Part shown: piece by piece, positions 52,628 through 64,000 of the stretch
Layout: every line of letters starts with the position of its first letter
How positions within the stretch are numbered: the stretch's first letter is position 1
From: Fragilariopsis cylindrus CCMP1102
Taxonomy: Eukaryota; Bacillariophyta; Bacillariophyceae; Bacillariales; Bacillariaceae
Reading direction: 5' to 3'
DNA length: 64,000 nt
Assembly (NCBI GenBank): GCA_900095095.1
Contig: FMBT01000411.1
Coordinates: 62,001 to 126,000, forward strand
Program-made: the position numbers and the translations under genes
Notes under the pieces: generated by a model
Database searches by the model: none
What the model saw: only the letters and a program-made list of their open reading frames with translations
What the model was told of the DNA's origin: nothing

Positions 52628-55600
52628 ATGTCGTCTATTCCATCACGAGAAATAAATCCTATCTTCATCAAGACACTTAGAAACTTTACCCCAGATAATA
52701 AGCAGGAGGAAGAAAATCGAAAGAAATATGGGGTTGTGGTCACTATGAAACGATACAAAAATTGATTACCTCCTCTCCCTATAATCTTTCTTCTTCATCA
52801 TCATCATCAATATCATCGTCATCATCATCTGGATGTGAGATAGATACGACCACAGCAGAAATCGAATCATGTCTTGAACAATTTATTGGATCATCTGATG
52901 GGTCAGTGTTATGGCGACGAGTGGTGGTACGAAGTGGACCATCCTGTCCTCAACAGATCATCCATGCATCCTATATGCTTCCACAGGATTCAATCAATAA
53001 TAACTGTGGTGTATTACAAACCAATAATCCATCAGTTTTATGTTGGACTGCATTTCCTGACCGTCCTGATCATCCATTGCTGTGTGTACTTGCCAATCCA
53101 ACATTACTTTGTATTTGGGATGTATATCCGTCGTCGTCGTCGGCATCATCATCATCAGAACAGCAAATACAGGAAGGAGGAATAGAAGAGAAAAAGACAT
53201 GTGTTCGAGAAGAAATGGAGGGTGGGGAAGGTCATAATATTCCGTTACCGTTTGAATGTTGTGCTATTTATGCTGTGGGGGATGGAAAGCATGGTCTGCT
53301 CTTACAACGATGTGAGTCGACAGAAGATATTATAGCTTTTGACAATAAAATAATGAACAACAACAACAACAACATTAATAATACTGAAGCAGATGATCAT
53401 GCCGACGATGGTTTTGTACTCAAAGCTCCACCTCGACCTGTGCGATTAGCAAGAGATTCAACCGGTGGTAGTACACTAGCGAGTCTTAATGCGTCTACAG
53501 CTAGTACTCCCACAATGATGGGTGGTGGTGGTGGTGGAGTCGGAGAAGGAGGAGGAGGAGGAGGACTAACGTCGTTATTAAGTTCTTCATTGATCCCAAG
53601 TATCTTTTCACTGCATCATCCACAGGGTGACATATTACCCGTATCGAACTTTGCCGAAGGAGATTTACAAGCAATACCTGCCACAGATGTTTTTGAAAAA
53701 GTTCTTTATACAGGGGTGATTAAGTGGGTCAACGAAGATTGTTCATCGTACATGAATATAAAACAACAGTCGCAGCCTATTTGTGTTACATATCATAGCC
53801 AACTGAGAAGACACGCTGTGTGGGAGATTAAGCACACTCCACCACCTCCTCCAGCACCACCACTCTGGCAGGTTAGTAGGCAGTGGCGGTCAAAGAATGG
53901 ATGGGATAGTCATTTGGGCGTACTTCAACAAGATTTGGAAGACTTTGAGCTGGTGGACGGAGTTGTCGAATCGTCGTCGCACCCATATGATGTGGCCTCT
54001 AGAAACGAGGCATTAGCAGATGCATTAGGTGTAAGGAAGACAACTCCACGGAATGCAACTTCTGCTGCTGATAATCCAGTTCCTACCACACGAGCTGCTC
54101 GTGCTGGAGTTTCTGGCGCTGGTATGCCAAATAGAAGTAGTAAAGCAAAAACTCCAATGAACATTTCGCTCCTTTCACCGTTATCAAGACCTGCCAATGA
54201 GAGCCACACATTGGAAGTTAATAATTCAATTGCAGATCAGACAGTAGCATTAGCGGGAATTGGGCCATTTGCTAGTCTTCATCCCAAAACGGCAATGACT
54301 TGTATCTACGTTGATCCGATACCTACACCGCCAGCAGAAAATATCTTCTTGGCCTCCAACTCCAGTGGATCAGGAACTTTAAGTTTATGTATAGTGTGTC
54401 CTTCAACTCAGGAAAAATCACCCTCCTTACTCAATCAAAACGAATTAAAGGTTTTCTCTTTTGCACCTATCGTCGAGAGTAATAGTCATCAAAATGACTT
54501 AACCGTATTGAATAATCTTGGGAGACAATTTGTCGTTCAGTCAGAGGGCTCGGTACCGTGTGTTACAGCACAACCAATCGAAGCCTCGCCAATTCCGAAG
54601 AATTACGAACCCCATCGAAGTAACAAGCAGAATAGTTGGACGGGGATGGCGACAGATATACTACTCCTTCGCTACCACGCCCATGATGTATGTAAACTTT
54701 CACTCTACAGGAATACTCACCACATAGCTGATTGCACCATATCTAATTTTCAATCGACGTCAGAATATGACCAGGAAACATCATCTATCAAGATAATCGG
54801 TCTTAAGAACAGTTCTAAGGATATTGTAGATATCGTCTACCTGAATGACATCGATCAACCTCGTTGTCTCCGAGGCAGACTCTCCTTAATCCTCAATTCT
54901 AACTTTATGGGAGAAGCCTTGATTCAGACCGTTGAAGCATCTTTGGAAAACATAGGTCTTGAGGTCGTTGCATTAAAAATGCGGGCGGATTGTGTCAGAT
55001 TGGAGCATAGTACCGATCTTACGAAAGGCATCGGAGCTGATGTAGCGAAGATTGTTGTTCTTTCGCTTTTTCGTTTAGAAATGTTGGGAATAGATGACAC
55101 CGTCATAGCCATGGACACGGACTTAACCGAAAGATCGGCGACAAAACGAAACCAAACACAATGGGAGAAGCTTCTAGAATACAGTAACGGGGAATCGTAT
55201 TCAGCCGAATGTCAAGAACTTTTGGCGAAGACTTCTCCTATCGATGACATTAAGTTTGTTTCAAAGGAGGGAACTGCATCTATAAGCTTTGCCGATCTAT
55301 CACGCATACGCTCCTTGGCTGTACAACATTTGAGGTCTTCGGAAATAAGCGTTTCTGCTACCGTCTTTGATGCCTTACACATGTTTTATGAGGAGATGAA
55401 GTTGCATAGTTCTAAGCTAGATGAAGGACTAAGCTTCGTGGGATCAATCCTGTGTGATGTATGTTTCATGGCATCGTGCAACTCAACAATTTCCGATGAT
55501 TTACCAGAGATATACCTTTCTTATTATTCATTGGATCTAGAAAACTATCAGTTGCAATCCTCCGTTACGACGGAAATCGAAAATCTACAGGGCAAGGATG

Positions 55601-58600
55601 TCTCCAAAAATCTTGAGAATTTGAAGCTTTCTTCGTTTGTATCACCTCCATCGATTTTGTCGTGGATCGAAGAAGTTCTCTCTGGCAACTCAAAAGGCTC
55701 GCACTACGCTAACATTAACCGTGTAGAGTCGAATGCTACTTGTACAAGGATTCGATCGTTCTTACGTATTTTCCCATCACTGCATATCGAAGATCAGAGC
55801 TCGCTCGGGGACAGCACAAAAATACTTCAGCATACCAAGGATTACGAAGTCGTTAAGCTTCTGATTGAAGAAGGCTTTTCAAATCCCGAGGCATTGCGCG
55901 ACAAACTTCCAGTAGGCATATCGCTTCCTCTCCTTGAATTGCTTCACCGATGTCGTACGGAAGAAATGGGTGAAAATAAGAATATCAATGCCGCGGTTTG
56001 GTCTTTGATTGGAAGGGATGACTTGTATAAGAATATGTCAGGAATGAAGCAGGGCCTTCCTCTTTCACCAGCTCCTTCTACTCCTTCGAGTAGCCCACCT
56101 TCTTCTCATTCAGTAGATGAATCTGGCGATAGGCACAAAGATGGCATCACAGACTTAGAGTCGACTTCCTCGATGCTATTTCCAGATGACAATCGAATTA
56201 GAGAAGTTGGTCGTTTGCTCCGGTCATCCAAATCTATTTATCTTCGTGTACCTCGTGCAATAGAGGTCTCAGATCACGATTACGAGCGACAAAAGCAAGA
56301 AAAGCTTCTCCTTTTAAGTCGCCGAGTCCTTGCTCTTCCTGTTGGTCGTGGTATGTTTACTATAGGAAACCTCAAGCCAGTACCTGCCGAGCCTCTTCCC
56401 CTTCCCGATATATGTCTTTCGGGAAGAATACCTCCGACGAATTCAAATATGGCTCTGGATGTATCCGAGTGCCCTGTGGACATGAATGTCTGGCCCGAAT
56501 TTCATAATGGAGTCGCTGCGGGTTTGCGACTGCCACTGCAGCTTGACGGAGAAGAATCCATATCAAAAATTACCAGGACATGGATTGTCTACAACAGACC
56601 ATCGAATAATAGTCAGGTCGATTCTCAAAACAATGCAAACGCTTCTGATAATAATTCACAAGGCCTGAATCATGCCCACGGAGGTTTACTAATGGCGCTC
56701 GGAATGAGAGGTCATTTGGCTGCTCTAGAGATGACTGATATCTTCGATTATCTAACGCACGGGTCCGTCACAACCACTGTAGGGTGTTTGCTTGGAATGG
56801 CAGCAAAGTAAGTAGATTATCACTGCATCCTATTATTGTTAAAATTATTGTATACATTTTGGTGAAATCTCACTTTTTTGTGTCTGTCATGTTTCGATGT
56901 TTAGTATGCGAGGCTCGTGTGATATTTCTGTCTCCAAGATGCTTTGTCTCCATATTCCGTCATTGATTCCTCAGCATTTTAGTACCATTGATGTTGCAAG
57001 CACTGTCCAAGCAGCTGCTGTTGCTGGGGCAGGACTTCTTTACGAAGGCTCTTGCCATCGGATGATGACAGAGTTCTTGTTGAACGAAATTGGGAAACGA
57101 CCATCAAATGATGGTAATGTACTTGACCGGGAAGCATACACGTTATCATGCGGTATTGCGTTGGGTATGGTCCTTCTATGCAAGGGAGGTGATGGCGGCA
57201 TAGATACTGGAGAAGGTCTTGCAGATCTTAGGATTGAAGACAGACTCTATCGATACATTGTTGGAGGCCTCGACGACGCAGAGATGCGTCGTCGTTATGA
57301 GGAAACCGACCGTTTAAGTCTACCCTCAACATCTGCATCGACAAATAACGAGCGGTGCTCTTGTATTTACGAAGGCGAATCGATCAACATCGATGTAACA
57401 GCTCCCGGAGCAACACTTGCTTTAGGACTTATGTACATGAAAAGTGGAAACAAGACAATTGCATCGGCCATATCTCTACCGGATACACATTTTCTTCTTG
57501 AGTATGTCCGACCAGACTTTTTGATGTTTCGCGTCATTGCTCGTGCACTAATACTATGGGATGAAGTTGAACCAACAGAAGAATGGATTCAAGCTCAAAT
57601 ACCAAAAGCTGCTCATTCAGCCTACTTAGAAATGAGAGACTTGGCTGAGAGGATTCAGCTAGACGGTGTTGGTGCTGCAGGAGCGAACAATGAAAAAGAT
57701 TATGACCGCCAGGCAGTGCGTTTCATATATACTCACGTAATCGCAGCAGCATGCTTTTCCATTGGATTACGATTTGCTGGTACAGGCAACAGGGATGCAG
57801 CTTCTACAATTTTTGAACGAGTAATGGAACTCCGGGAGCTTCGAGATGCAGCGAACCCTATCTCCTCAGCGTTACGGCCTCCGACTCCTGTAATAGAAAT
57901 GTGTCTTGGTTGTGCAGCAATATCGCTTTCTATGGTTTTAGCAGGAACTGGCGACTTAGATGCGTTCAGGCTGCTCAAGATATTAAGATGGCCATGTACT
58001 GAGGAAATCTACTATGGTAGCCATTTGGCTTACGGATCGGCAATAGGTTTACTTTTTCTGGGAGGCGGATCGTGCACTTTAGGTCGCGATCCTAAGGATA
58101 TCGCGGCACTAATCATGGCCTTCTACCCAAGATTTCCCTCTTCAACATCTGATAATCAATATCATTTGCAAGCACTTCGCAATCTTTACGCACTTGCTGT
58201 AAAAAACCGTGAGCTCAAGGCTATTGATGTAGACACAGGAGAATGCGTATTTGCTCCAATCGAGGTGCATTTTAGCAAAGACTCCAGCCCAATGCATCTA
58301 ACTGCCCCTTGTCTCCTTGTGAATACAGATGAAAAGCCCTGTGAACTTCGAGTTGTTTCAAAGCAACACTATCCTGTGACTATTGCCTTTGACAAACATG
58401 TGGGGAGTAAGGTTTTCTTTGTAAAACGTCGCAATGCATGTCTATACGATGGGGATAGTCCACATTCTCATAGATCATTTTTAATGCAGACAGACAAGTT
58501 GCAAGGAAGAGATTCTCTTGAATTGATCGCACCCTTCACAGACGACCAACGAGTTCTTGCTTTTGCAAAACATTTTTGCGATTGCTGCGAGCCAGAGACA

Positions 58601-58975
58601 AGAAAATATTTTTCTCGACCATCAATTGCCCAATTTTGCAGTCAAGTACTCCATGAATGTTTTTTGCATGATACGCAGCGAGCGATCCCGTTGTATGTCG
58701 CGCTTCGGAGTACCATAGATATGGTAAATGCAGGATCCGGTTCTCGCGTTGCATCTGCATGGGACTTCCGATTGATTCGGACGTACTATCAAGAGAAGAG
58801 GCTTAGTGCCGGACATGGGTTATTGAATTGTGAACTTGTTGCATATTTGATCGAGTTATTTGAGAATGCTCTCTCCCATGGAAATTTAAACGATGGTCTG
58901 CTTTCTGTATTTTACGATTCTCCCTGCAGAATTCGCACACTAAAAAAGGATGCAGACGATATGGATTTGGAGTAG
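52628..58975 (+). CDS. APC1: Anaphase-promoting complex subunit 1
   Basis: Two exons, 52628-56807 and 56905-58975, with a 97-nt GTAAGT...TTTAG intron; about 2080 residues. The PC-repeat region identifies it: GGLLMALGMRGHLAALEMTD, YLTHGSVTTTVGCLLGMAAN (across the intron), MLCLHIPSLIPQHF, STVQAAAVAGAGLLYEGSCH and REAYTLSCGIALGMVLL. APC1 is the scaffold of the APC/C ubiquitin ligase that triggers anaphase. The N-terminal half is the poorly conserved beta-propeller region with Ser, Gly and Asn tracts. The best start is 52628 (MSSIPSREINPIF). Its frame stops at 52762, while the main frame begins there without any ATG; one extra A in the A-run 52757-52761 joins MKRYKN to LITSSPYNLSS. The end (KDADDMDLE) looks natural. 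Confidence 0.9.
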
Positions 58976-59208
58976 CTTATTCAATAGCTCTAGCAGTATA
59001 AACATTTGCTACTAACTTAGTCGAAGGAAACGCATCTTTTAATACTTAATACGCAATTGAAAGTAGAAGAAACTAAAAAATGCATTCTAAATTTATCTGT
59101 AGAAACAACAGTAGTTCAAATCGGAATGCATCGTCGGCCTATCACGTGGATCTGCTTCCCTTCTACTCATTTTCTTGACTACGTGTACTCTGTAGTACGA
59201 TCTGATCT

Positions 59209-62200
59209 CTATTCGATAGTTTGAGACTCTAATTTCTTTTGCACGTTCATCTGGCGTCGAACTAAAGCGGAATACGCACCGTCGGTTTCTATGAGTTCAG
59301 AGTGATTCCCTTGTTCGACGACCTGTCCATCCTGAACGACAAATATCGTGTCAGCATTTCGAATAGTACTCAAACGATGCGCCACAATCATTACACTCAT
59401 TCCGGCTCCATCTGTAGATCGAGCAGTTTCAATCATATGATCGATGGCCGATTGAACCATGTGCTCTGATTCTGCATCAAGAGCACTTGTGGCTTCATCC
59501 AACAGCAGAATTTTAGGCTTTCTCACTAGTGCCCGGGCAATGGCAATTCTTTGCTTCTGACCACCCGAAAGCTGTACACCGCGTTCACCAACTTCTGTCT
59601 CATATTTCATCGGCATCTGCAAATAAAGGCACGAATAAGGAGTTTGAGACAAATTTATTTAAAGACGAATGGTCATTCGTTCCCTTGTGTTTTTGTTGGA
59701 AACACTTACCTTGGAAATAAAATCATCACAATTTGATAGTCGTGCCACCCTCTCAATTTCATCTTGCGATGGTTCCCGATCTGTTCCTTCCAAACCATAC
59801 ATGATATTCCGTCTGATGGAGCGAGCAAATAAAATTGGTTCTTGCTGTACAATAGAAATTTGTTGACTCAACCATCGAGGTGAGTACTCGTGGACCTCCA
59901 CATCGTCTAACAGAACCTTTCCAGATGATTGCTCGTACATGTGTTGGACCAAGGAAATGATACTGGATTTCCCCCCTCCACTCGCTCCACAGAGCGCGAT
60001 AATAGAACCGGGAGGAACTGAGAGTGACATGTCATTCAAAACACGTCTATTGGGACGAGCAGGATAGTACATCTCAACATTCTTGAGTGTAACCTCTCCA
60101 CGACAAGTATTCGGCTCCAATCCACTTGTTCGAATCTGCTCAACTAAATTATGTTCTCCACCGCCACCAGGAGAAGAAGTAGAAGACTGCTGCTGCTGCT
60201 GCATTCCTGGTCGTTTTCTATACATTAGTTCAAATACTTTATCGGCGGCACCGACCGCTTGCGTCAATGAGCTAAAAATGTACCCTATAGATGAAAATCC
60301 ATCAGATAGACTCTGTAGGTATAGCAGGAAGCTTACTAGCTCACCACTTGAGATATCACCATTTCTAACTAACAAGCCCCCGTAAAATACAACTATAAAT
60401 TTTTACATCATATATGATTGGTTTGTTAGAAGTTAGAAGCGATAAATTTTTCATCTTTTAATGAACGGTTCACTTATATCTTCAGAAGAAACAAGAAGAA
60501 ACAATGCTTACCTAGAGCTGTAACTAGCTGAGGGAGACTTGTGGAGACAGTGGCATATCCGCTATAGGCAATGGCTGACTTCGTGTTTAGTGCAAGATAC
60601 TATAAGATAGAGAGAGGAAGATGAGGAAAAGCGCGGTGAGCAAGTGTTAAGAAAATTTTGCACATGTTTATTCTTTTCTCTATATCCCCTGTAATTTATT
60701 TTCTTTTCCTTTTATTGTCCTAAATTAATCTACGTACCTCATCCATATGACCTTTAAATTCCCTATATTCTGTTGGTCCAGCATCAAATGCACGGACAGT
60801 TGGCATGCTTGATATTGCTGCTTCGGATACACTATTTCCCTGTGCTAATTTCGTTTGCATGACTTTGGTGAGACTTCGAACAAAATTACCGTACCATTTT
60901 GATAGGACAGTAATAACTGGTACACTAATAAATGCCAATAATGATAGTTGCCACGATACCATAAACATAAATATTAGTACCCCAATTACTTGTACTAATG
61001 ACCTTAAAAAGACCTGTTGTTTCGAAGAAAAATACAGGAGAGAGAGAGAGAGAGAGAGAAATTGAGTGCGATTTATACATTGAGGCTAGCTATTGTATAT
61101 ACTAAGCTTGCTGTATTGTAATACTTACATTGACATTTAATGTGACCTGATCACCAACTAATGTTGTATCACTTGATAGTCTACTGGTAATATCACCCGT
61201 TTTTGTTAAATCAAAAAATCCTTGTTCATACGTTAATAGTGAACTCATTAAACGCAACCGTAATCGTACATTGACTCTGCCACCAACGACCATAAATATT
61301 GATCCGCGTACACCAGAAAATACTCCTGACAAGATAGAAACAACTATTAGTTTCTTTACATTATTCATAAAACCTGGTATATCCTGTATCCTATCGTCGT
61401 CATCATCATCGGTATTGTTATTATCGTCGTTATCATTATTACTGTACGCCTTTTGAAGTGCATCCAATATTGCGCCTTGGTGATGTTATCGGATACAAAA
61501 ATGAGGAGGTGTAAAAACAGAAAAAGTTAAGTTAGACGAAACGAATATGGGCGACGACATAAATGAAAGGGGAAGAGATATTTTCTCGATGAACATGGAA
61601 GAGAGAGAGAAAGAGAGACTCACCTGTATATTTTGGAATATAAATTTGCATTAATGCTGCAGCAATTAAAAAAACGGCTGCAATAGAAATTAAAAATGCA
61701 TCCGGTGCACATAACTTGATTAAATCAGACCATGATGCTTTATAATCTGCATCACCACAAATATCACTCACACCGGTGGTATGTTCTCCTTCTTGCTCTA
61801 CTATAGTATTATTCGCAGTTGCAGTTCCTTCTTCGTTTTGTTCTTCTTGTTCAGTTTCGTTGTCGTTGTTGTTTTCTTCTTCTTCTCCTGACCCTCCTCC
61901 ATTTAAGCTATCATTAACCAGTAATGGTAAACTAAGATGCGAGGAAAGATGTCTGAACATGGATGGTGGATGATTTTCATCACCACTATAATGGTGAGAA
62001 CCCCATTTACCAAGATTGATACAGGTAGTATCAACATACATAATTTCCAATACAGAAATTATAGCTGCAAATAAGAATGACAACCAGAATATCGGATGGA
62101 TTGGTTGTGTATCCTTGAATAGACCCATTTCAATATTCAGTCGATCTAAACATTTTCCAACACTGGTTACTGTGGTTAAAAAACAAAATATTTCTAATGG

Positions 62201-62695
62201 TAATGCAGCTCTATTTACATACGTATAGAACCATGTCGAAAATGATTGTTGCAATGCTTCTTCTTCTAATTCATCACGTGTTTTTTTTGTTTTATTCTTG
62301 TGGTAAATATCAAAGGAATATTCTTGACGTATAGTACCACGACAAAATGATATGGTAAAAGCAATCAAGGCAGATATCACACGACATCCAGATAAGATCA
62401 ATAAATCTAATAATGATCCAGAGAATGTATAATGATTGTTGTTATGATCATCATTATCATGTTCATGATTACGAACCCAAGGAAGGATTGGGGAACATAG
62501 TAAGATAGAAACTAACAGATCAAGGAACAGTAGAAGTACCGTACCACGGAATAACCACAGTCCCTCCTTTTTTGGTGGTGAAGATGATGTTGTAGCTGTA
62601 TAATCCATGTTATCGCCGCTCATCGTCGTCGGGTTGCTGTTGTTGTTGTTGTTGTTGTTGTCGTCGTTGTTTGTCGTCGACGATGGAGTACACAT
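59209..62695 (-). CDS. ABC half-transporter, ABCB (TAP/MDR) type
   Basis: Six exons: 61624-62695, 61129-61475, 60738-61013, 60512-60599, 59710-60392 and 59209-59616; 957 residues. The start is the ATG at 62695, as the upstream frame has no ATG. The N-terminal ~350 residues hold extra membrane segments ([17 protein letters not shown] and others) and an acidic loop. A standard six-helix ABC exporter domain follows ([62 protein letters not shown]), then one nucleotide-binding domain: Walker [11 protein letters not shown], signature LSGGQKQR, Walker [13 protein letters not shown] and the H-loop VAHRLSTI. One NBD means it works as a dimer. The extra N-terminal helices resemble TAP/TAPL (ABCB9) organisation, suggesting peptide export across an internal membrane; the substrate is inferred only. 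Confidence 0.9.
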
Positions 62696-63222
62696 TGCGA
62701 AGACCTCAATACACGTAGAGTAGTCGTTGGTAACGTCCTTTTGGAACAAATGTTGGCAAATGAGACTTGTAAGAGTTTTCAATTATCGTCTCCTCTTTAC
62801 CTTTGAGCATTGAGCCTACACAAATTCTAATTGTTGAAATACGAAGTACTGTAAGTTAGAGAGAATAGGGAATACCATTATTTTTTCAAAAAATCTAAAA
62901 TGTTACAGCCTGAACACGGACTGAAAAAGGAACGAGTCGAATGAGTCGATTCACGCCATTTCGACCGCGCCTGACTGAATCATCCACTCTTCAACATCAT
63001 CATCGATGACAACATCATCGACACTTCGACACAATCACAAATCTAAGATTTTTGTTGTCAATTAATTGTCATCATCAAAACTCAATTGATCCTAACTTTA
63101 CTGTACTACCTAGGCCTTACTTGTAACTTACAATAACAAGTTACGATACAATAACACGGTAACAGTGTAAAAATTTCTAGAAGTAGTATCGCATCGCAGT
63201 CGGTTTTGAGACAAACAAAAAC
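62696..63222. promoter_or_regulatory. Divergent promoter region, ABC transporter / DUF3493-like gene
   Basis: About 530 bp between divergent starts. It contains ACGAGTCGAATGAGTCGATTC at about 62932, built on repeated GAGTCG units like those in the 13.6-kb promoter, and a TCATCATCGATGACAACATC stretch near 63000. Function is not shown. Confidence 0.35.
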
Positions 63223-63324
63223 ATGAGACAATATCTACAGATTTTCGCTCTGAGCACTATATTTGCCATTGGCAACACATACGCTTTTGTCGTCCCTAAA
63301 AGTACAAGAAGTAACACCCACACA

Positions 63325-63356
<32 letters not shown>

Positions 63357-64000
63357 TGATAAATCCTCCTTATTCCGTACAAGTCAGATGGAGAAAACTG
63401 CTACTGTAGCACTCTGGTCGTCGGCGGAGGACGATGATGAGAAAGAGGAAAACGAGAATAAAAATAAGAAAAAAGATGGATTAGATGAAACGATGAGGAA
63501 TAAGTTAGTCACAGAATCAATTGCACCATGGAGAACATTAAGATTATTTTTATATGGTTCAGCAGGATCTGGTGCATTTATTGGTGGTCTCATTAATGGT
63601 AGTGGTGCAATTGCAGCAAGTGCTAGTCCTGATTTTAATATACAAACTGAGGTATGTATGTATGTATTGCATTTGAATTTGAATTTGAATTTGAATTTTG
63701 AATTTGAAAGATTAGATACGACGACGAAAAATGAAATACAATATAGTACGAATACGAATGCTGGCATGCGAAATAATACGAAATCTGAAACTATCAAAGT
63801 TAATGTATTGGGCAATATTCATACGTTTGTTTGTGTTCGTATGGACGGATTCTAAATTTCTAACTTTTTCTATTTGTATGTGTGTGTGTTCATTTTTTCC
63901 CCTTGTTTACTGATAAAAATATCAAAAAATAATACAGCTTTTGAATCTTGGTATTGATTTTGGTGCTGTTATTGCTTTTGCATTACTAGCTAGATGGGAT
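63223..64000 (+). CDS. Plastid DUF3493-like membrane protein (5' part)
   Basis: Exon 1 is 63223-63651 and exon 2 begins at 63938 and runs off the window; the 286-nt intron has GTATGT donor and ACAG acceptor (phase 0). The N-terminus is a signal peptide (QIFALSTIFAIGNTYA|FVVP) with the diatom-type Phe after the cleavage site, followed by a poly-Thr tract encoded by an ACG repeat and a charged spacer: a bipartite plastid presequence. The body reads SIAPWRTLRLFLYGSAGSGA, then FIGGLINGSG, and across the intron TELLNLGIDFGAVIAFALLA, a membrane-hairpin pattern like the DUF3493 family that includes plastid photosystem II accumulation factors. Family assignment is from memory of the PWRxLR motif; a role in photosystem assembly is inferred. 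Confidence 0.7.

Overview
This window is nuclear DNA of a diatom, or a very close photosynthetic stramenopile; I cannot name the genus. The signs are bipartite plastid presequences with an A-A-A|F-type cleavage site (fructose-bisphosphate aldolase, and less clearly the NAD(P)-binding, methyltransferase and DUF3493-like proteins), short GT-AG introns of about 80-250 bp, a spliceosomal U6 gene, an APC/C subunit, a BRWD-type chromatin protein, and many Asn/Gln/Asp/Ser/Thr homopolymer tracts inside coding exons.

Layout. 1-1.7 kb has no gene I trust. 1.7-3.0 kb (-): tRNA-binding-domain protein, divergent from plastid class IIA aldolase at 3.65-5.06 kb (+). 5.9-7.5 kb (-): enolase whose last exon lacks four single bases. 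8.1-9.9 kb (+): NF-YC. 10.3-11.5 kb (+): NmrA-like oxidoreductase. 11.7-13.5 kb (-): YqaJ-type nuclease-fold protein. 14.0-17.8 kb (+): large protein with a threefold Cys/His repeat. 18.3-20.4 kb (+): Asn/Asp-rich protein interrupted by one in-frame stop. 21.2-22.4 kb (-): POR-like SDR. 22.9-24.7 kb (+): DnaJ/TMEM185-like membrane protein. 24.8-32.5 kb (-): one three-exon gene for a 2404-residue WD40 plus double-bromodomain protein. 33.2-35.1 kb (+): methyltransferase with a zinc knuckle. 36.0-40.1 kb (+): four-exon JmjC protein. 40.4-42.3 kb (-): repeat protein with TPX2-like motifs. 42.7-44.3 kb (+): ArsH with a 13-nt microexon. 44.4-46.0 kb (-): exostosin-like glycosyltransferase. 46.33-46.44 kb (-): U6 snRNA. 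46.7-47.5 kb (+): ribulose-phosphate 3-epimerase. 47.8-49.7 kb (-): acyltransferase. 50.8-52.1 kb (-): lipoyl-domain protein without a catalytic domain. 52.6-59.0 kb (+): APC1. 59.2-62.7 kb (-): six-exon ABC half-transporter. 63.2 kb to the end (+): start of a plastid DUF3493-like protein.

How the genes relate. There are no operons; genes are separate and often divergent or convergent. Three carbon-metabolism enzymes appear to serve different compartments: aldolase (plastid), enolase (mitochondrion, from a basic presequence) and the epimerase (no presequence, cytosol).

A caution. Several unrelated genes (enolase, NF-YC, the lipoyl protein, APC1) each need one or more single missing bases to read through, and the NmrA-like gene needs a different shift. 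This is either consensus-level deletion error or real decay, and it affects any automatic gene model here. I found no CRISPR array and no complete autonomous transposon. The most unusual items are the threefold Cys/His repeat, the catalytic-domain-less lipoyl protein, the 13-nt exon, the U6 with a UNCG-capped 5' hairpin, and a 25-bp palindrome with an 8-bp duplication that looks like a minimal hAT footprint.
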